Source of the DNA: Epiperipatus broadwayi
Taxonomy: Eukaryota; Onychophora; Udeonychophora; Euonychophora; Peripatidae
Direction: 5' to 3'
Assembly: GCA_028023455.1 (NCBI GenBank)
Contig: JAQFVV010012434.1
Coordinates: forward strand, 6,724,264 to 6,788,263
DNA length: 64,000 bases
Each line of letters opens with the position of its first letter. Within the stretch, counting starts at the first letter, position 1. A program made the translations under genes and the position numbers. Positions 25,901-39,300 of this stretch are shown one piece after another. A model generated the notes under the pieces. The model saw only the letters and a program-made list of their open reading frames with translations, did no database searches and was not told the DNA's origin.

Positions 25901-26320
25901 TGAGAAAGTTGATGTCAAACAAAGAGGCAACACATATTCTACTGAATGACCTTAGCTTTTATAAATTGAATAAACAACTTAATATCAATCAGACCAAGAC
26001 AATTGTTTTTTATTGGATTCCTTAATGTGCTGTAGGATAATAGTTTAAACTCTGAATACCAAAAATAATTATTTATGTTTATTAATGTTTGTTATTGATA
26101 TAAATAGAGTTAATTATTTTTTTCCTCAGATGACATTTAATAGGACTGAAAGATAATTTAGTTGAAAACTTATTGGTGATTAATTTGTTCAATATTACAT
26201 TGGTTTTTGTCAGAGAGACACATATTGGGATATCTAAAAATTTAGTTGGAACGGCTATAAATTTTAATAGGATTTTTCTTGATATATATATATTGTAAAG
26301 AGATGGGGTAATAAAAAATG
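22926..26320. other. AT-rich non-coding DNA
   Basis: No gene is seen. Only short AT-rich frames and microsatellite-like runs occur. Confidence 0.5.
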
Positions 26321-26329
26321 TAAAAAAAA

Positions 26330-26990
26330 AGATTTGAACTGGGTGATGGCAAAATCATCATCAACCCCAAGTAAATACAAATCTCTGAGAGATCATTGGG
26401 AGACCAGCCAGTCACTCCTCAGAAGAGCAACTATAAGCATCATTAACTACCAGCATTATAACTTAAAAAATAAGTACAAGTAAATACTCGAGAGAAATAA
26501 TCATCCATCATCATCATTGATGGGAATAAAATAAATCAGTATAAAATCAGTACAATAAATCAACAATCAACCTTGTGACAGGATTGAAAATGGGTCTTCT
26601 GTAGACCAGGCTACCTATTGAGCCTTTGCCAGCTTGGGCAATTATTTAAACATAACTTGGATGCACCAGCTTAGTGCCATCCATTAAAATACACCATAAT
26701 CAGAAATCAAAACAATAATGCTGGGAGATAAAAACATGCTGATCATCATCAATGCTCAGGCCACTTGTAATGGCAAACTATAAAGTTAACTTCTAATAAG
26801 ACTAAATTAAAAATGAAATATAGTGCATGGGCTTTAAAGAGTATTCTCTTTTGCACCAACCAGGATGATGATTGATCATCTCTGGATGCCCAAAAGCACT
26901 AAGGACACACCCCCATTTATATATTCATCCCGTGCAAGAATCTAGCTCAGAGAACATAAGCTCTATTACTGTATGTGACCAAGAGATGAT
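26330..26990. other. Less AT-rich block, probable old repeat
   Basis: The base composition is visibly richer in G and C than the flanks, with no open frame of note. It is probably an ancient transposon remnant. I cannot assign a family. Confidence 0.3.
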
Positions 26991-27770
26991 GGAAACAATT
27001 TTAACAATTAAATATAAGTTTATTAACAAAAAAATAAATGATATTTAAGGTCTTATAAAAATAAAATTACATACACACATAAGCTTTCTGATTTTGATTA
27101 CAATACAAAATTGCAAATGATCACATTGAGATTTAAATAATTACTATTCAACATTTAAATTGTTACATTGATTTACATATATGTGCGCACAAATGCACGA
27201 TTGATGATATACAATTAATATTAAAAAAAATAGACATTTATTAAAAAAAAATTAAAATTTTACTATATATGAGTGTGCGTGTATACACGCACACTGACTT
27301 TTATCTATTTCAACTTGTTACAATAATATATATTTTTTCATAATTAATTCATTTGGAAAACACATAAATTTCACACATATACATGTGTATAAATAAAATA
27401 TATAATTTAAAATTTAATTTCAGTTTATAAGTTCTTTTTTTTTTATCAAACTAAATAAAGTCAACTTTTGTTTGACAGGTACTTGTTGATTAATTATCAG
27501 CATTCTTAGACCAATTTAAAAGATTTGCTTTTACGATTTTAATTCAAACAAAATTATGCTTGCATTTGTATATTCTTCTTTTAATGTCTTTTTTTCTAGT
27601 CTAAAAGATTTTTGGAAATCTTTTTCTTGACTATTAATTATAACTTTGTTTGTACTTTTTTTCTAAATTATAAATATAACTTTAAACAGTTTTTCTTCTT
27701 TAATAAACGATTTTAAACTAATATCATTTTATAGAATAAAATATATATAAATTTTAAGACATCTTTCTGC
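26991..27770. other. AT-rich non-coding DNA
   Basis: No feature is seen except a small palindromic GTGTGCGTGTATACACGCAC near 27273. Confidence 0.5.
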
Positions 27771-28600
27771 TTGGTGAGTTAATGCTGATGAAGTAGGCAA
27801 GGTGAGGTAGGAAAAGCAAATACGTGAACAGCAGCTCCCCATGCCATGAAAGCCAAGCATGAACTATCAAGCACCCAATGCTCCATGACATTGCGAGAAA
27901 ATACCTCATTTTTAAGCACTGCCCCTTCTAAGTTCCTAGACAGATCATCCTCAAATAGTATCCAGAAAAAAAAGGCATTGATCCAACCCTGCTCATCTCT
28001 GTGAGACTTAGGGGTATAGATGAGGTCTATTCATGAGACCAAGGCCTATTCATGAGGCTTAATTACACACTGCTGGACTACCCTGGGAGCTCAATATCTA
28101 GGTCCAGACAGTGCTGATCATATACTTCAGAGTATCATGAACACACTGCATCCAGAATCCAGACAGCCCTGTTCAACTATACACTCACCATAAGCTTAAA
28201 AAGTACAAATTCATGCATCACTCTCAAAATGTAATTTTACTAAAGAAATTATTTAAAATTTCATTATCATATATAACTTTACTCACCACAGTTGTATATA
28301 TTTTTATCTGTTCTTCTCTGCCTTTTTATACATCAGCAAATATATATAATTGCTTCTTCAGAAAGTCTGGGTTCCCTGGTAAGTTTGGTTTTAGGGATCA
28401 TCAACATCAGGGAAAAGTATAATCCATGTGTAATGTTGGTCCTTAGTTGGTCTCCCGTTTGTGTATAACTGTTCCAGGCAAGCAGCTGTCTTGGTTTAAT
28501 AGATTTCAGGCAAGCACTGTCTTCTCCACAATTAAGACTATGAGTTTCAACACAAAGAAGTGGGTCATTTTCTCCATGTGAATTCAAACTCCTGCTAAGA
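27771..28600. other. Less AT-rich block, probable old repeat
   Basis: This is another compositionally distinct block. It includes a short local repeat (GTCTATTCATGAG and GCCTATTCATGAG near 28026-28057) and a minus-strand 84-codon frame (28333-28587) without recognisable domains. Confidence 0.3.
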
Positions 28601-31508
28601 AAAACAGTCTACTATCTTGCCTTCAGCTACATCAGTTTATGGTAACTATTCTTCCAACTCTACTACAGCTAACCTATCCATTTTGATCAGCTAATTTCTG
28701 CCACTTACTCAAAAATTTTTAGTAGCCAAACTGTTCTGTTTCAGCTCTTACAAAAAACTACAATCCAGACTAACTGATAGTTTTTTATGTCTTTTGTAAC
28801 CTTGGTTAGGTTAGATGACAAAAACACAGTGGCTGTTTTCAATCTGTGTAATCCATTTGAAAACAAGCTGGAAATTTCTGTCAAAGTGTGATATTCATGT
28901 TTTTACTTTAATCTTTGGAATTTGACCAAAGGAGTGATAATCCTTTAGAATTTTTAATATACAAAGATTTTTAACTAGGTAGAAATGCAAATAAGCATTA
29001 ATTAAAAAAGATATTTTATACAAGTATTAATTAAAAGATTTAAAAAAAATAAATTATGCTTTTTTTTTGTTAATTTCAAAATCAGAATTACAAATATTAT
29101 TTATTATGCCTTTTTAAAATACTTATTTCACAATGAAATTTTACTTTAAACCCAGAGTTATTTAACTCTTTACTTATTATTTTTTTATTTATTATTTTAT
29201 TTCAATGAATGTAGAAAATATCTACTACAATTTTTGTCTGTGTTTATTTCTAGTTTTCCTTTCAACTTTATATATACATATGCAATCAACTATTTCAATC
29301 TGTAGTCAAGGAAACCTTTTATAATAAGGGTGGCTACCCACCTTTAACTATGGTCCAATATGTTTATATAGACACAAAAGATTGAAACTTGCCTAAAGAG
29401 TCATATTATTAGTTCAAAGAAGTTTAAATAAACCTCATTAAATATATATGTAATTCATACTCATGAATATATAAATATTACCATACTCCTAAAAAATTGA
29501 TGTCACAGTCTTAAGAATTAAATGTAAATCAATACGAGATATGCATATTATCAATTGTAGCTGGAAATTATGTGACTTGCACACACACACACACATATAT
29601 ATATATATCATACACCCCCAAAAAATAAGCTTCAAAGAAAACACTATAACAATATTTTATGTTAAACAGAACAATAGCACAATTCATTGTCATCATACCA
29701 TAAATGTACATAAATTTAGTCACAAGCTCTATCATCAGTTGGAAGTTTAAGTGAGATATAATAAGAGATCTACACAGAGCTAGTTGGTTCATGGAGGGAA
29801 TCATAGTCCATGTGTATAAGAATGCAAAAATAATTGATTATATAGTAATGAAACAGAAATTAAAAGTACTAGTGATATTAAATATTCTTGACATGTTACT
29901 ATATCAACTGCTAATTCAAAATACTTAAACATCAATATTAAACAAATAATAAATCCAGATATCCAAAGCATGCAGAGGTAAACCTTAGATTCATCAGCTG
30001 CTTCAGAATCTAAGACTATGACAATTCTAAAGCAGTAATACTTTTAGATGTAAATATAAAAATTGTTGATATATATATATATTGTAACCCCTCATCACCA
30101 GACACCATCACTAACAAATATCCAGGGGCACCAATTCTTTGGATCATAGAATAAACTATTAATCTAACTTTATGCTAAATTTACTTATGAGGCTCTTAAT
30201 TAAAGTTTCACCTTAGCCTAGCTCAGTTGAGGGATACAGAGGTGTATGAGGTGTACAATGTACATTAGATGTGGGAGAAAATATTATAATTAATAGGAAT
30301 AAACATTTATCAATTTCTATACTAAACAAAAATTAAATTGGTAAAATTCTACCATCTAAAATTAACTAATTATAATATATACTTCACCTCCTCCCATCAT
30401 CCACATGCATTGAACAACCTCTACCATATTAGAAAATTAAACTAATAAATAAAATATAGCATTTAGAAATTATAATGTATAAGAAGTTGGATCCAAACTT
30501 AAACTAAACCTATCATTACTAAATTTTTAATTATACACTAATCTAATCTAATTAACTGAATGAATTAAAAATTGAAGATCTCAGGGAATTTACTGATGGC
30601 ATGGCTTAATCTAAAATCTCTATCTCTCAATAACTATTATTTAATATTATGAAAATAATATTATAAACTAAGCAATACCCTAACTAAATAATGGCAGTTA
30701 GATAATGAAAGAAATCAGGCACATTTTGATTTTAATCCATCATCTAAACAATTACTAAATAATAAAACCCTTTTAGAAACTCAGTAAATAATTGGCATCT
30801 CATACAGTGTTTGGATCAAGGAAATCAATATCATCATATCTGGGGGTTTATCATAATTAAATGAAAATACAATTATATCACATTAAATAAAATAAATGTG
30901 TAAGCATGTGTGGAAATATGAAACATGAATGAATGTTAAAGAACTCTAAATACAATTTTGAATAATAAAATATTTATTAACAAAATAAGAAAAATACTTA
31001 AGCAAACATTTTATCTCTTTCTCATTGGGATAAGTACAAATTTTGGATGTATTTAGCATCACTGGTTAAAGTTTACATTAAAATAAATAACACAATATGA
31101 TCTCTTAAATTTCAAATCTAACACATTTCATCTATCAAAGCATCCTGATAGATTTGTGAAACACCTTATATTTTTAACACTAAATAATGAACCAAAATAA
31201 ATCCATATATTTTACTGTAAAGAAAATTGTTTTTTAGTTATCAGTTACTTCTGACAAACCTATAGAACTGAGGAAATATAACCTTATACTTCTAGTAATC
31301 AACTACAAAATTTATTTTATATTCAACCCTTTGTTTTATAACACTCAGTTATCAATTAATCTAATAAATCTATGACAAACAACATGGGTTAAATATTTTA
31401 ATTACACTGTAAAATAAATTAGTAATGCCTTAAAATTTTGCATTTGACTTCAAATGCACATTAACTATAACTAAAGTAAAGGGGTTTGAAACCTAAGAAT
31501 AATTTCAA
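28601..31508. other. AT-rich non-coding DNA with a CA/TA microsatellite
   Basis: The only clear feature is (CA)n(TA)n at about 29579-29609. No gene is seen. Confidence 0.5.
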
Positions 31509-31514
31509 ACTAGG

Positions 31515-31672
31515 TTTTGCAAAATGAAATAAATAGCTCCATTAATTAAATATATTCTTACCAAACTATATTTTGCAAAATGAAATAAATAATTCCATTA
31601 ATTAAATATATTCTTATCAAATTATATTTTGCAAAATGAAATAAATAGCTCTATTCATTAACTATGTTTTAT
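31515..31672. repeat. Tandem repeat, three units of 56 bp
   Basis: TTTTGCAAAATGAAATAAAT recurs at 31515, 31571 and 31627, giving an exact 56-base period with a few substitutions. Confidence 0.85.
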
Positions 31673-32097
31673 CTTTGCTTGCTTACTTAATCAAATGATA
31701 AAAATTGATGATATGAAACCTAAATGATCACTACAAAAATGTTTTAAAATAATAATTAAAGTTATACATTAATAATGGATTTTTCTATACCTTTCAAATT
31801 AACACTTTATGCATGAGTCTGTATTATGCTGTGTGTCAAAGAATAACTAATTAATGCTAATCAATCTAATCGGTTTGCTTATGAAGTTATAATATGATCT
31901 TAATACTGATGAAGGCAATGGACAATTAAGCTTTAATGACTAACTTCACTACAGCTGTTTTGTGAAAAAATCTATTCTGCTTTTATTCTTCTTTTTATCC
32001 ATAAATTATCTGGCACTTGGCTATAGTATAAGCTGGAAAACATTCAATAAACACATGGGGATAAAAGATTTCTACAATTCAAATCAGATGGTACGGG

Positions 32098-34740
32098 TGG
32101 AATTACTGTCCTGCCACTGCTAGAGACGTCATTTCTGCAAAAATTGCAGAAATATTCTTACATTGAGTTTCACTCTCGGATAAATCTATGTATTTTTAAA
32201 TTATTTTCTTTTAAAAAATCGATGTCTTTTTTTCTCTAAAAATGTTTTTTAAGGTAAGTATTACAACTTCCGTTTTACTGCAATCTTTGAAAACAATCTG
32301 TCTGGCAGTTCTGAACTTCGTAATTTTGAAAAGTGATTGTTTTTTTATACTTTCAAATAATATTTGCAGCAATTTTTAAAGACATTTCGGTTTATAGATC
32401 TTTTATTTAGCAAACGTGTTATTTTAAAAAGATAAATTTGCGTTTTGTTTACGTGAAAACAATAATTCGAAGATCTCTTACACAATAAATATTTATAAAT
32501 TACTGGAGAGAAAACAAATCAAATTATCCTTTAAATATATTAAAAGATCTATTCAGTTCAAAAATAAATTGATTAAAATTAATATGTGTGCAAGCAATTA
32601 CCAAAACATCAAACAGATTGTAGTGTGTGGTGATTTATTCAGTGTAAAAATCGAGTAAAAATATTCAAGACGTAAATATTAATTGAACTTAATTATTTTA
32701 AAACTTTAAAATCATTTTAATAACTAAAAATGTCATATACTCACAAGGAAATTTCAAAATAATAGATTTAATAAGTATGGAAAAGTAAGATATTTAGCTT
32801 CTCTTCTCCACATCACCCCTGCACACTTTCTTATTTCATCTATCCATCTCACATGTGGTCTCTTCCTGGGTCTTCTACAATCTCTTAAAATCCAGTTTAA
32901 GATTTCAATTGTCCATCTACTATCATCTCTTCTAGCAATATGTCCAGCCCAACTCCACTTTAATCTTTTCAATGAAATCAGTTGCACCTTATTGTTCTCT
33001 TACCGATATATTGGGTTCTGGATCTCTTCTTGTTACTCCCAATATACATCTCTCCATACTTCTTTGAGTGGTCTGAAGTCTGTATTGCTCTTCTATTAAG
33101 TATCCAAGTCTCAGATCCATAAGTAAGAACAGGTAAAACACATTTATTAAAAATCTTTCTTTACAAACACATAGGCATATTTCCTTTTAGTATCAAGTTA
33201 TTTCTACTAAAAGCACTCCAACCAAGTTTAATTCTATGATTAATTTCATCCATTATGTTTCCATCTGTATTAATAATCTGACCAAGGCGTTTGTAACTGT
33301 TAACTTCTTCTAACTCATCATAAACAAAACAATGCAACATTTCCTGTAGATCTAAAGCATTATTAGCAAAAACAACTACATCATCTGAAAAATCTAAATG
33401 ACTGAAATAATCATTTACTTTCACTCCTTTAGCTTTTCATTTTAATCCACAAAATACTTCTTGCAGCACTGCTGTAAAAAGTTTTGGGGATATGGAGTCA
33501 CCCTGTCTTACACTTTTCTCAATGTTGACTTTTCCAGTATCATTATCTAATCTAATTGTTGCTGTTGCATTTTTATAAATATTCTTTAAAATATGACAAT
33601 ATCTTGGATCTATACCTTGATGATCCAATGCTTTAATCACTGAAGAAAAGTTTAGATTCAAATGCCTTTTCATAATCTAGAAATCGAAAACATAATGGCA
33701 ACTCATATTCATTTGTCCTTTCTATAACTTCTCTCAATCCCTGGATATGATATCCTGTACTAAAACCACTTTTAAATCCAGATTGTTCTCTTGGTTGGTG
33801 GAAGTCCAGTGTTCTCTGTAGACGAGTTGTAATTATCTTAGTAAAAATTTTGTATAAAACTGATAAAAGACTGATAGGTCTGTAATTTCTAATATCTTCT
33901 TTATCACCTTTTTTAAATATTAAGATTAATACTACATTCTTCCAATCATCTGATACATCTTTATCATTTAGACATTTGGTATATAACGTTGTTAAAAAAT
34001 TTTCTATTTTTTCACCTGCTTCTTTTAATATATCAATTATAATTCTACCATTACCTGGAGCCTTTCCTTTCTTCATATATTTAATTGTATGTCTCACTTC
34101 TTCATTTAAAATTCTGGGCAATTCAGAAGATGTAATAGATATAGGAGGTATTTGTTCTTTATTACTATATAATTGTTGATAAAAGTCTTCTATCCATTTC
34201 ATGATGTCATCTCCCTTTTTAGTAATAATTCCAGCTTTTTTTCTTATTGCAAATATAAATTTCCTACCAATACCAAAATGTTGTTTTACACTCTTGAGAC
34301 TTTCATTCTCTTCTACTGCTTTCCTTGCTAGTTCACAGTTATACACTCTTATATCATTTTCAACTCTTTTCTGCATCATTTTACAAAATTCTACATAATC
34401 AATCATTTTTAACACATCATTTTTGTGTATTTTCATATTCCTTTTTTTTTCATAATTTCGCTAGTCTCAGTAACAATGTTATTGGTCAAGTGCTGCTTTT
34501 TTCAACCAGCTATTTTTGTTGCAGTTTTTAAAAGTGTATCAGTTGTTTTCATATTAATTTCATTCAAATGTGAATCATGTTCAAAATCTACTAATACTTG
34601 AAACCTATTTGTAAGTTCTAATTTAAATTCATTAGAATGTTTTTGAAAATTAAGAATATCAACTGTAAATATTGTTTTTCTTAATAATTTTTGTCTCTCT
34701 AGTTTTGCACTAACATGTATTTCACATCTTACTACTTCCT
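32098..34740 (-). mobile_element. RTE-type LINE, copy A (5'-truncated, defective)
   Basis: On the minus strand this is an RTE-clade non-LTR retrotransposon cut off within the endonuclease-RT linker at 34740. From 5' to 3' it contains RT blocks with KAPGN, KKGDKEDIRNYRPISLL, EQSGFKSGFSTGYHI and FLDYEKAF, then VRQGDSISPKLFT, a DD box as FSDDVVVF, the thumb GNMPMCL, and the C-terminal WAGHIARRDDSRW. It then has about 650 bases of 3' tail ending GGACAGTAATTCCACC. A stop after the linker, a frameshift after KAFES, a stop after GLK and a deletion of roughly 35 residues between QEMLHC and ELEEV make it non-functional. Copy B, in the opposite orientation, is nearly identical and has the same defects. 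Confidence 0.9.
32754..34436 (-). pseudogene. RT region of RTE LINE copy A
   Basis: The polymerase would prime on nicked target DNA and copy the LINE RNA. Its largest frame (33633-34436, 267 codons) covers the RT fingers and palm up to the first catalytic aspartate in FLDYEKAF. It then shifts frame, and the palm continues in 33437-33673 and the DD box in 33161-33424. The C-terminal zinc-finger-like part is 32754-32987. The WRREA segment does not continue to the usual RTE C-terminus but runs into unrelated AKYLTFPYLLNLLF. Confidence 0.85.
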
Positions 34741-35262
34741 TTGCATTTCATTTTGACAACAGAAACTGGAACAAAAATATATTAATTTATTAGTTACAAA
34801 AAAATCTGAAAAGTTCAGAAATCTACTGCCAAAAGAAACTACAAAGATCTGAACCTTTCCCATCACATGGCTGATTGTTAGTTTTTTTTTTGTGAGATTA
34901 ATTGTAAATGCCTCATTTATTATAGCTAGCAATGAGCAAAAAATTGTATATTTTTTGTAGCTTATTTAAATGTTTATGATTATTTTTATAAAATATTTGT
35001 ATAATAATTATTTAAAAACAAAAGTATCCATGATTACACTTTGATTTTAGTCAAATATATTTTTTTTAAAAAAAGTTAAGAAATATGTTGAAGTGGTAGA
35101 AAGGAAATTATAAGTAATGGCTTGCTAAATATAGTAGTACATAACTTTTGTGATATCTTAATAATTATAAATCAATTTTATAAATTTTAGAAGAAAATCT
35201 CATAGATTTGTGATGACTTAACATTAATTCATTTGGTTTTTACAAATAAAGTTCAATCAACA
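34741..35262. other. AT-rich spacer
   Basis: No gene or repeat was recognised between the LINE and the inverted-repeat element. Confidence 0.5.
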
Positions 35263-36377
35263 AAAATTTTGATAGTCTTCTCTTAGCGTGTTGAAACCAC
35301 TAGAAGGCGTACTTTCTATATAAACACACAGAAATATGCCGTTTACCCGGCCCAATATTTCTGTGCTTTTGCATAGAAAGTTATAGCCTATAGAACAGTT
35401 CTATTCATATTAGCCATTAGCAGGCTTATATGGCATTGCACACCAACATTATGGCCTGCTGATGTCCTTCATGACACTATGCAAATGTGCACACTTAACA
35501 GATCGCTACTGTATAGTGTGAGGGTGTTTGGAATCCAATTATGCCTTTGTAATAGTGATCTTACATCTTAACTGACGTTCTAGTACGTACTAATAATTGT
35601 ACGCATGTCCTCACGCTTCCCTACATATCACAGAATGTGAAAACAATTGCAAAAGGATCAGGCCAAGCACCATTTTACACAAGTCATGTGAAAAGATGTT
35701 TGTGTGAAAACAGCTATGAGTCAAATGAAATGGCTGAGGTTGCACATTGTTTTGAAAATCATAAGCTTGGTTTGATCACAGTACTGCATCTTTTGGTCAG
35801 ATTAAGAGCAGATATGAGACAAATAAAATGTCTGAGGTTGCACATTGTTTTGCAAATCATAATCTTGGTTTGATTCAGAGTACTGCCTCTTTTGACCAAT
35901 TCTTTGGACCGGCAAAACCATCACTCTCCCCCTGCATATTCCAGTGCAACATGCTAACATGTCTAATGTAATTTACAAATGTAATTATTGTATTTTAGAA
36001 AATAATGTCAGTTTATAAATTGAGTACTGCATCTTTTGGCTGATCCTTCAGACCGGCAAAACCATCGGTCCTCCCCTCCCCCCATGCACATTCCAGCACT
36101 ACACGTGGATTTGTGGAATGTAATTTAAAATATTGTATTTCGGAAATATTTTTTTTACAAAATAATGTTTCGTAAATTGTTTAAAAATAGTTTGCAAATT
36201 GTCACAAGGTGCTAAAATGTCTAATGTAATTTAAAAACGTAATTATTCCATTTTAGAAAATAATGTTAAAGTTGAAAATAAAAAAAAAGGCCCGGTAATG
36301 TTATATTTCTGTGTGTTTGCATAGAAAGTACACCCTCTCACGGTTTCAACATGCTAAGAGAAGACTACCAAAATTTT
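35263..36377. mobile_element. Non-autonomous terminal-inverted-repeat element (about 1.1 kb)
   Basis: Terminal inverted repeats of about 75 bp bound it. The outer part is AAATTTTGRTAGTCTTCTC followed by TTAGCRTGTTGAAACC at the left, with its complement at the right end. A box CTTTCTATGCAAA...CACAGAAATAT occurs at both ends and again inside (35353-35384). The interior holds two copies of about 110 bp containing GAGGTTGCACATTGTTTTG (35740 and 35836) and a paired GACCGGCAAAACCATC box. No transposase is present. The superfamily and target duplication cannot be fixed. Confidence 0.75.
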
Positions 36378-38543
36378 ATTACTTTTATTTTTTTCAGCAA
36401 TATTGCTATAATTACTTCAAAAAGAAAAAAAAGTAATTGTTCTTACTATGTACTTCACTTTATAATTTTTAAATATATTTGCAAAGTTCAAATATGAATT
36501 TTAAGGATGTAGTTTTGTTTATAAACTTATGTTTTTAGCAAATCAAGTCCATTTTATTAAATTCTAATATAAAATTACAGTTTGTTTACTAAAATCAAAT
36601 GTTAAATGCTTATAAAAATTGTCATTAGGGAGAATTATGAAAATGTCAACCTGTTAAAGTTAATATTTAATTTAGTTGGTATTTAATATCTTTCAATTTT
36701 TTTTTCATTTGTTATAATGTGACTAGTTATTACAAATCTGTTAAACATTTATTTACTAGAAAAAAAAAAGAAATTCAAGACCATCTTCAAATGCCACAAA
36801 TTAGAAATCTCATTCACAAACCTAAAATGATTTAGATATATTTGTCTTAAGATTTGATTTTTTCTGGTCTAAACTTTTAAAACCTTAATCTTTATTCACA
36901 CTAAATAATTTTGGAGAATTGAACCCATTTATAATATCTGTGATATATATATATTTTGTAGGAGATTCTTATTTTTCATGTCATTCTTTCTATAGAATTT
37001 CACACCTTTGCAGTCAAGTAATTGTAGAATGGAAATATTTTAAAAATACAAATAATTTTCTATGTACTTGAGAATCATAAAAGAAGAGTAGAATTGTTTT
37101 ATAATATTCTATAATTAGCATTACTAATAAATATATTTATATATAATTCAAAATTAATTAAACAACAAAATAATTCTAACAACATTGTACTAAAAAAATG
37201 ATTGAGAAAAATGTAGACATATATTATACTGTATATATTTCAATACTTTAACTATTCTCAGCTTGAAAAAAAAAATTAAATAAAAAATTTGAATTTATAA
37301 ATTATCTGTATGATGAGTTTTGTCATGAATCTGTTAATCATTATTTTGCACAATCAGTGTGCAGTCACACGATTGCTCATTTATTTATTTATTACTACGC
37401 TTTCTTTTTTACAACATTATTCTATTTTTGTGTTATGTTAAAAATCTATATTATATAGAGTTTTTTTTTTTATTAGTTGTCTCAACCATTAGTGAGATGA
37501 ATATAAAAATGATTAATTAGTTTTATTAAGCAATTATCACTAATTAAATATTATTAACATTATTTTTTTGGAAATAGTACACCATTTATCAAAATTATCA
37601 CATTCTTTTTTTCTGGAACTTATTGAATGTGAATTGTTCTAATGTTGTATTTTGAATGCATCAATTTAAAATTACATATTTATTTATGTATGCTGTATTA
37701 AAATTGATGTTGTTAATAACTTTTTTGTGTTTAATTAGCACCACATTGTTTGTTTTGCTTTGCACAGCTTGTTAAAAATGTTGTTATAATTTTGTTTATA
37801 ATGTTAATTTTGATTACAAAAACCATTATTTAATAAATAGATAAATTTCAGTTTAATTTTAGTTATTTTAAATATTTATTGTTTTTTGTTGTTGTTTTGT
37901 TATGTAATAAATTAATTGAGGCAACAAATATGATTTAGTATATTAATTTGTTGTTTATTATTAGCAAATTATATTCATAAAAAACCTTATTTACCATTAT
38001 TTAAGAAGCTTCATTATTTAAAGTACACTGATTTTTGAAGATAAATATGTTTAAATAAGGGAAATAACTATAATTTATCATGATATTCAATTCCTTAATG
38101 ATTTGTTGTTTATTCTCAATACAGTACCATAATTTATAACTTTTTATAGATAACACTGTTATAGAATTATTTATTTTTTGCTTTAAAATCATAGTATAAT
38201 TTTTCTCCATATTTTTTTTATATGCACAAATATTTTAAGAGTGAAATTTACGGGAAGGGGGAATACACAATGCTATATAAAATATCAAAATGTTTTGAAG
38301 GTTGCTTGCCCTATTATGCCTTATTATATTAATATTTGTAATTTATTGTTTTTGAATTTTTTAATATATATATTTTCAATATATATATATATATTACACT
38401 TATATATGGTAAACTAAATACAACAATAGAAAATGATTGAAATCGTGGAATAATTTATATTTGCTTTCATTTATTATTATAAATATCATGTTAGATGAAG
38501 GAGACAAAACTATATTAGAAGAAAAACCCATAATCTAATATTT
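36378..38543. other. AT-rich non-coding DNA
   Basis: No gene is supported. The stretch is long homopolymer and TA-rich sequence. Confidence 0.5.
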
Positions 38544-38620
38544 ATGCATTGTATAATGTTTTTTATTTTATTTTTTTTCACTCTTCAAATATTGTCAAAT
38601 TTATACATCCCAGTAAATTC

Positions 38621-38744
38621 ATCAGGAACTGATAGAATTGAGTACTTACCTACATTACATTTACTTAATTCTTTAAAACAATGCGATGAAATTATTGAGA
38701 TAAATAGTAAAGAATTTATGATTCAGTGTACATTAGATACATAA
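38621..38744 (+). CDS. Possible terminal coding exon
   Basis: After a long pyrimidine-rich tract ending CATCCCAG there is an open frame with balanced residue content: NSSGTDRIEYLPTLHLLNSL and then KQCDEIIEINSKEF, ending in TAA. AATAAA follows near 38840. The same frame is open upstream to an ATG at 38544, but that part is a low-complexity hydrophobic translation of the pyrimidine tract. I do not recognise the protein, and no upstream exon was found. Confidence 0.3.
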
Positions 38745-39104
38745 AATAGATGTACATAAATAGAAAACAAAATATGTGTTACATAGATGAATATTTTTTT
38801 TTTTTTATATTTTGTTTTTTTTTTTGATAAAGAAATGTTAAAATAAAACTTGTGTTGTTCATTAATAGTGCTTTATTATTATTGTGTTCACTTTTTTAAA
38901 AAGAAATAAATCTTAGACATATAAATGGCTGAAAATTTATATATCTAAGGTTACAATTGCAAAAAAAAAGAGATAATTTATTGAATGAATTATGTAAAAA
39001 GAAATAAAATAAATCTGCTATTCTTCATTTAGACTTCATGATTTCAGAATGCTAACCATTCTTATCTTAAGAAAGTTGTCAACTTACTGACTGGTATACC
39101 ATTG

Positions 39105-39300
39105 TTTGAAAGAAATATGTTTTCAAAGATTTCTATGGAAAAGTAATTGCCAGTGAAGAAAGAGCATTGAAATTTCTAGGCCACAATGATTTTAATGATA
39201 TTGAGAGCAAACTACCGTGTATCAAATGCTGTTTTCAAGAAGATGAGAGGCACATCTTCTGGACTATTTTGTATTTTCATCTGGATCACATATGCTGAGA
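39105..39300 (+). pseudogene. ATG-less coding-like fragment, possibly a transposase N-terminus
   Basis: An open frame at about 39112-39294 reads FKDFYGKVIASEERALKFLG and then HNDFNDIESKLPCIKCC before a TGA. The residue mix is far from a random translation of AT-rich DNA. An A-x-K-F-L helix followed by C-x-x-C recalls the N-terminus of ISXO2-like transposases found in invertebrate genomes, but the match is short and from memory of the family pattern only. No intact catalytic part follows. Confidence 0.3.
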
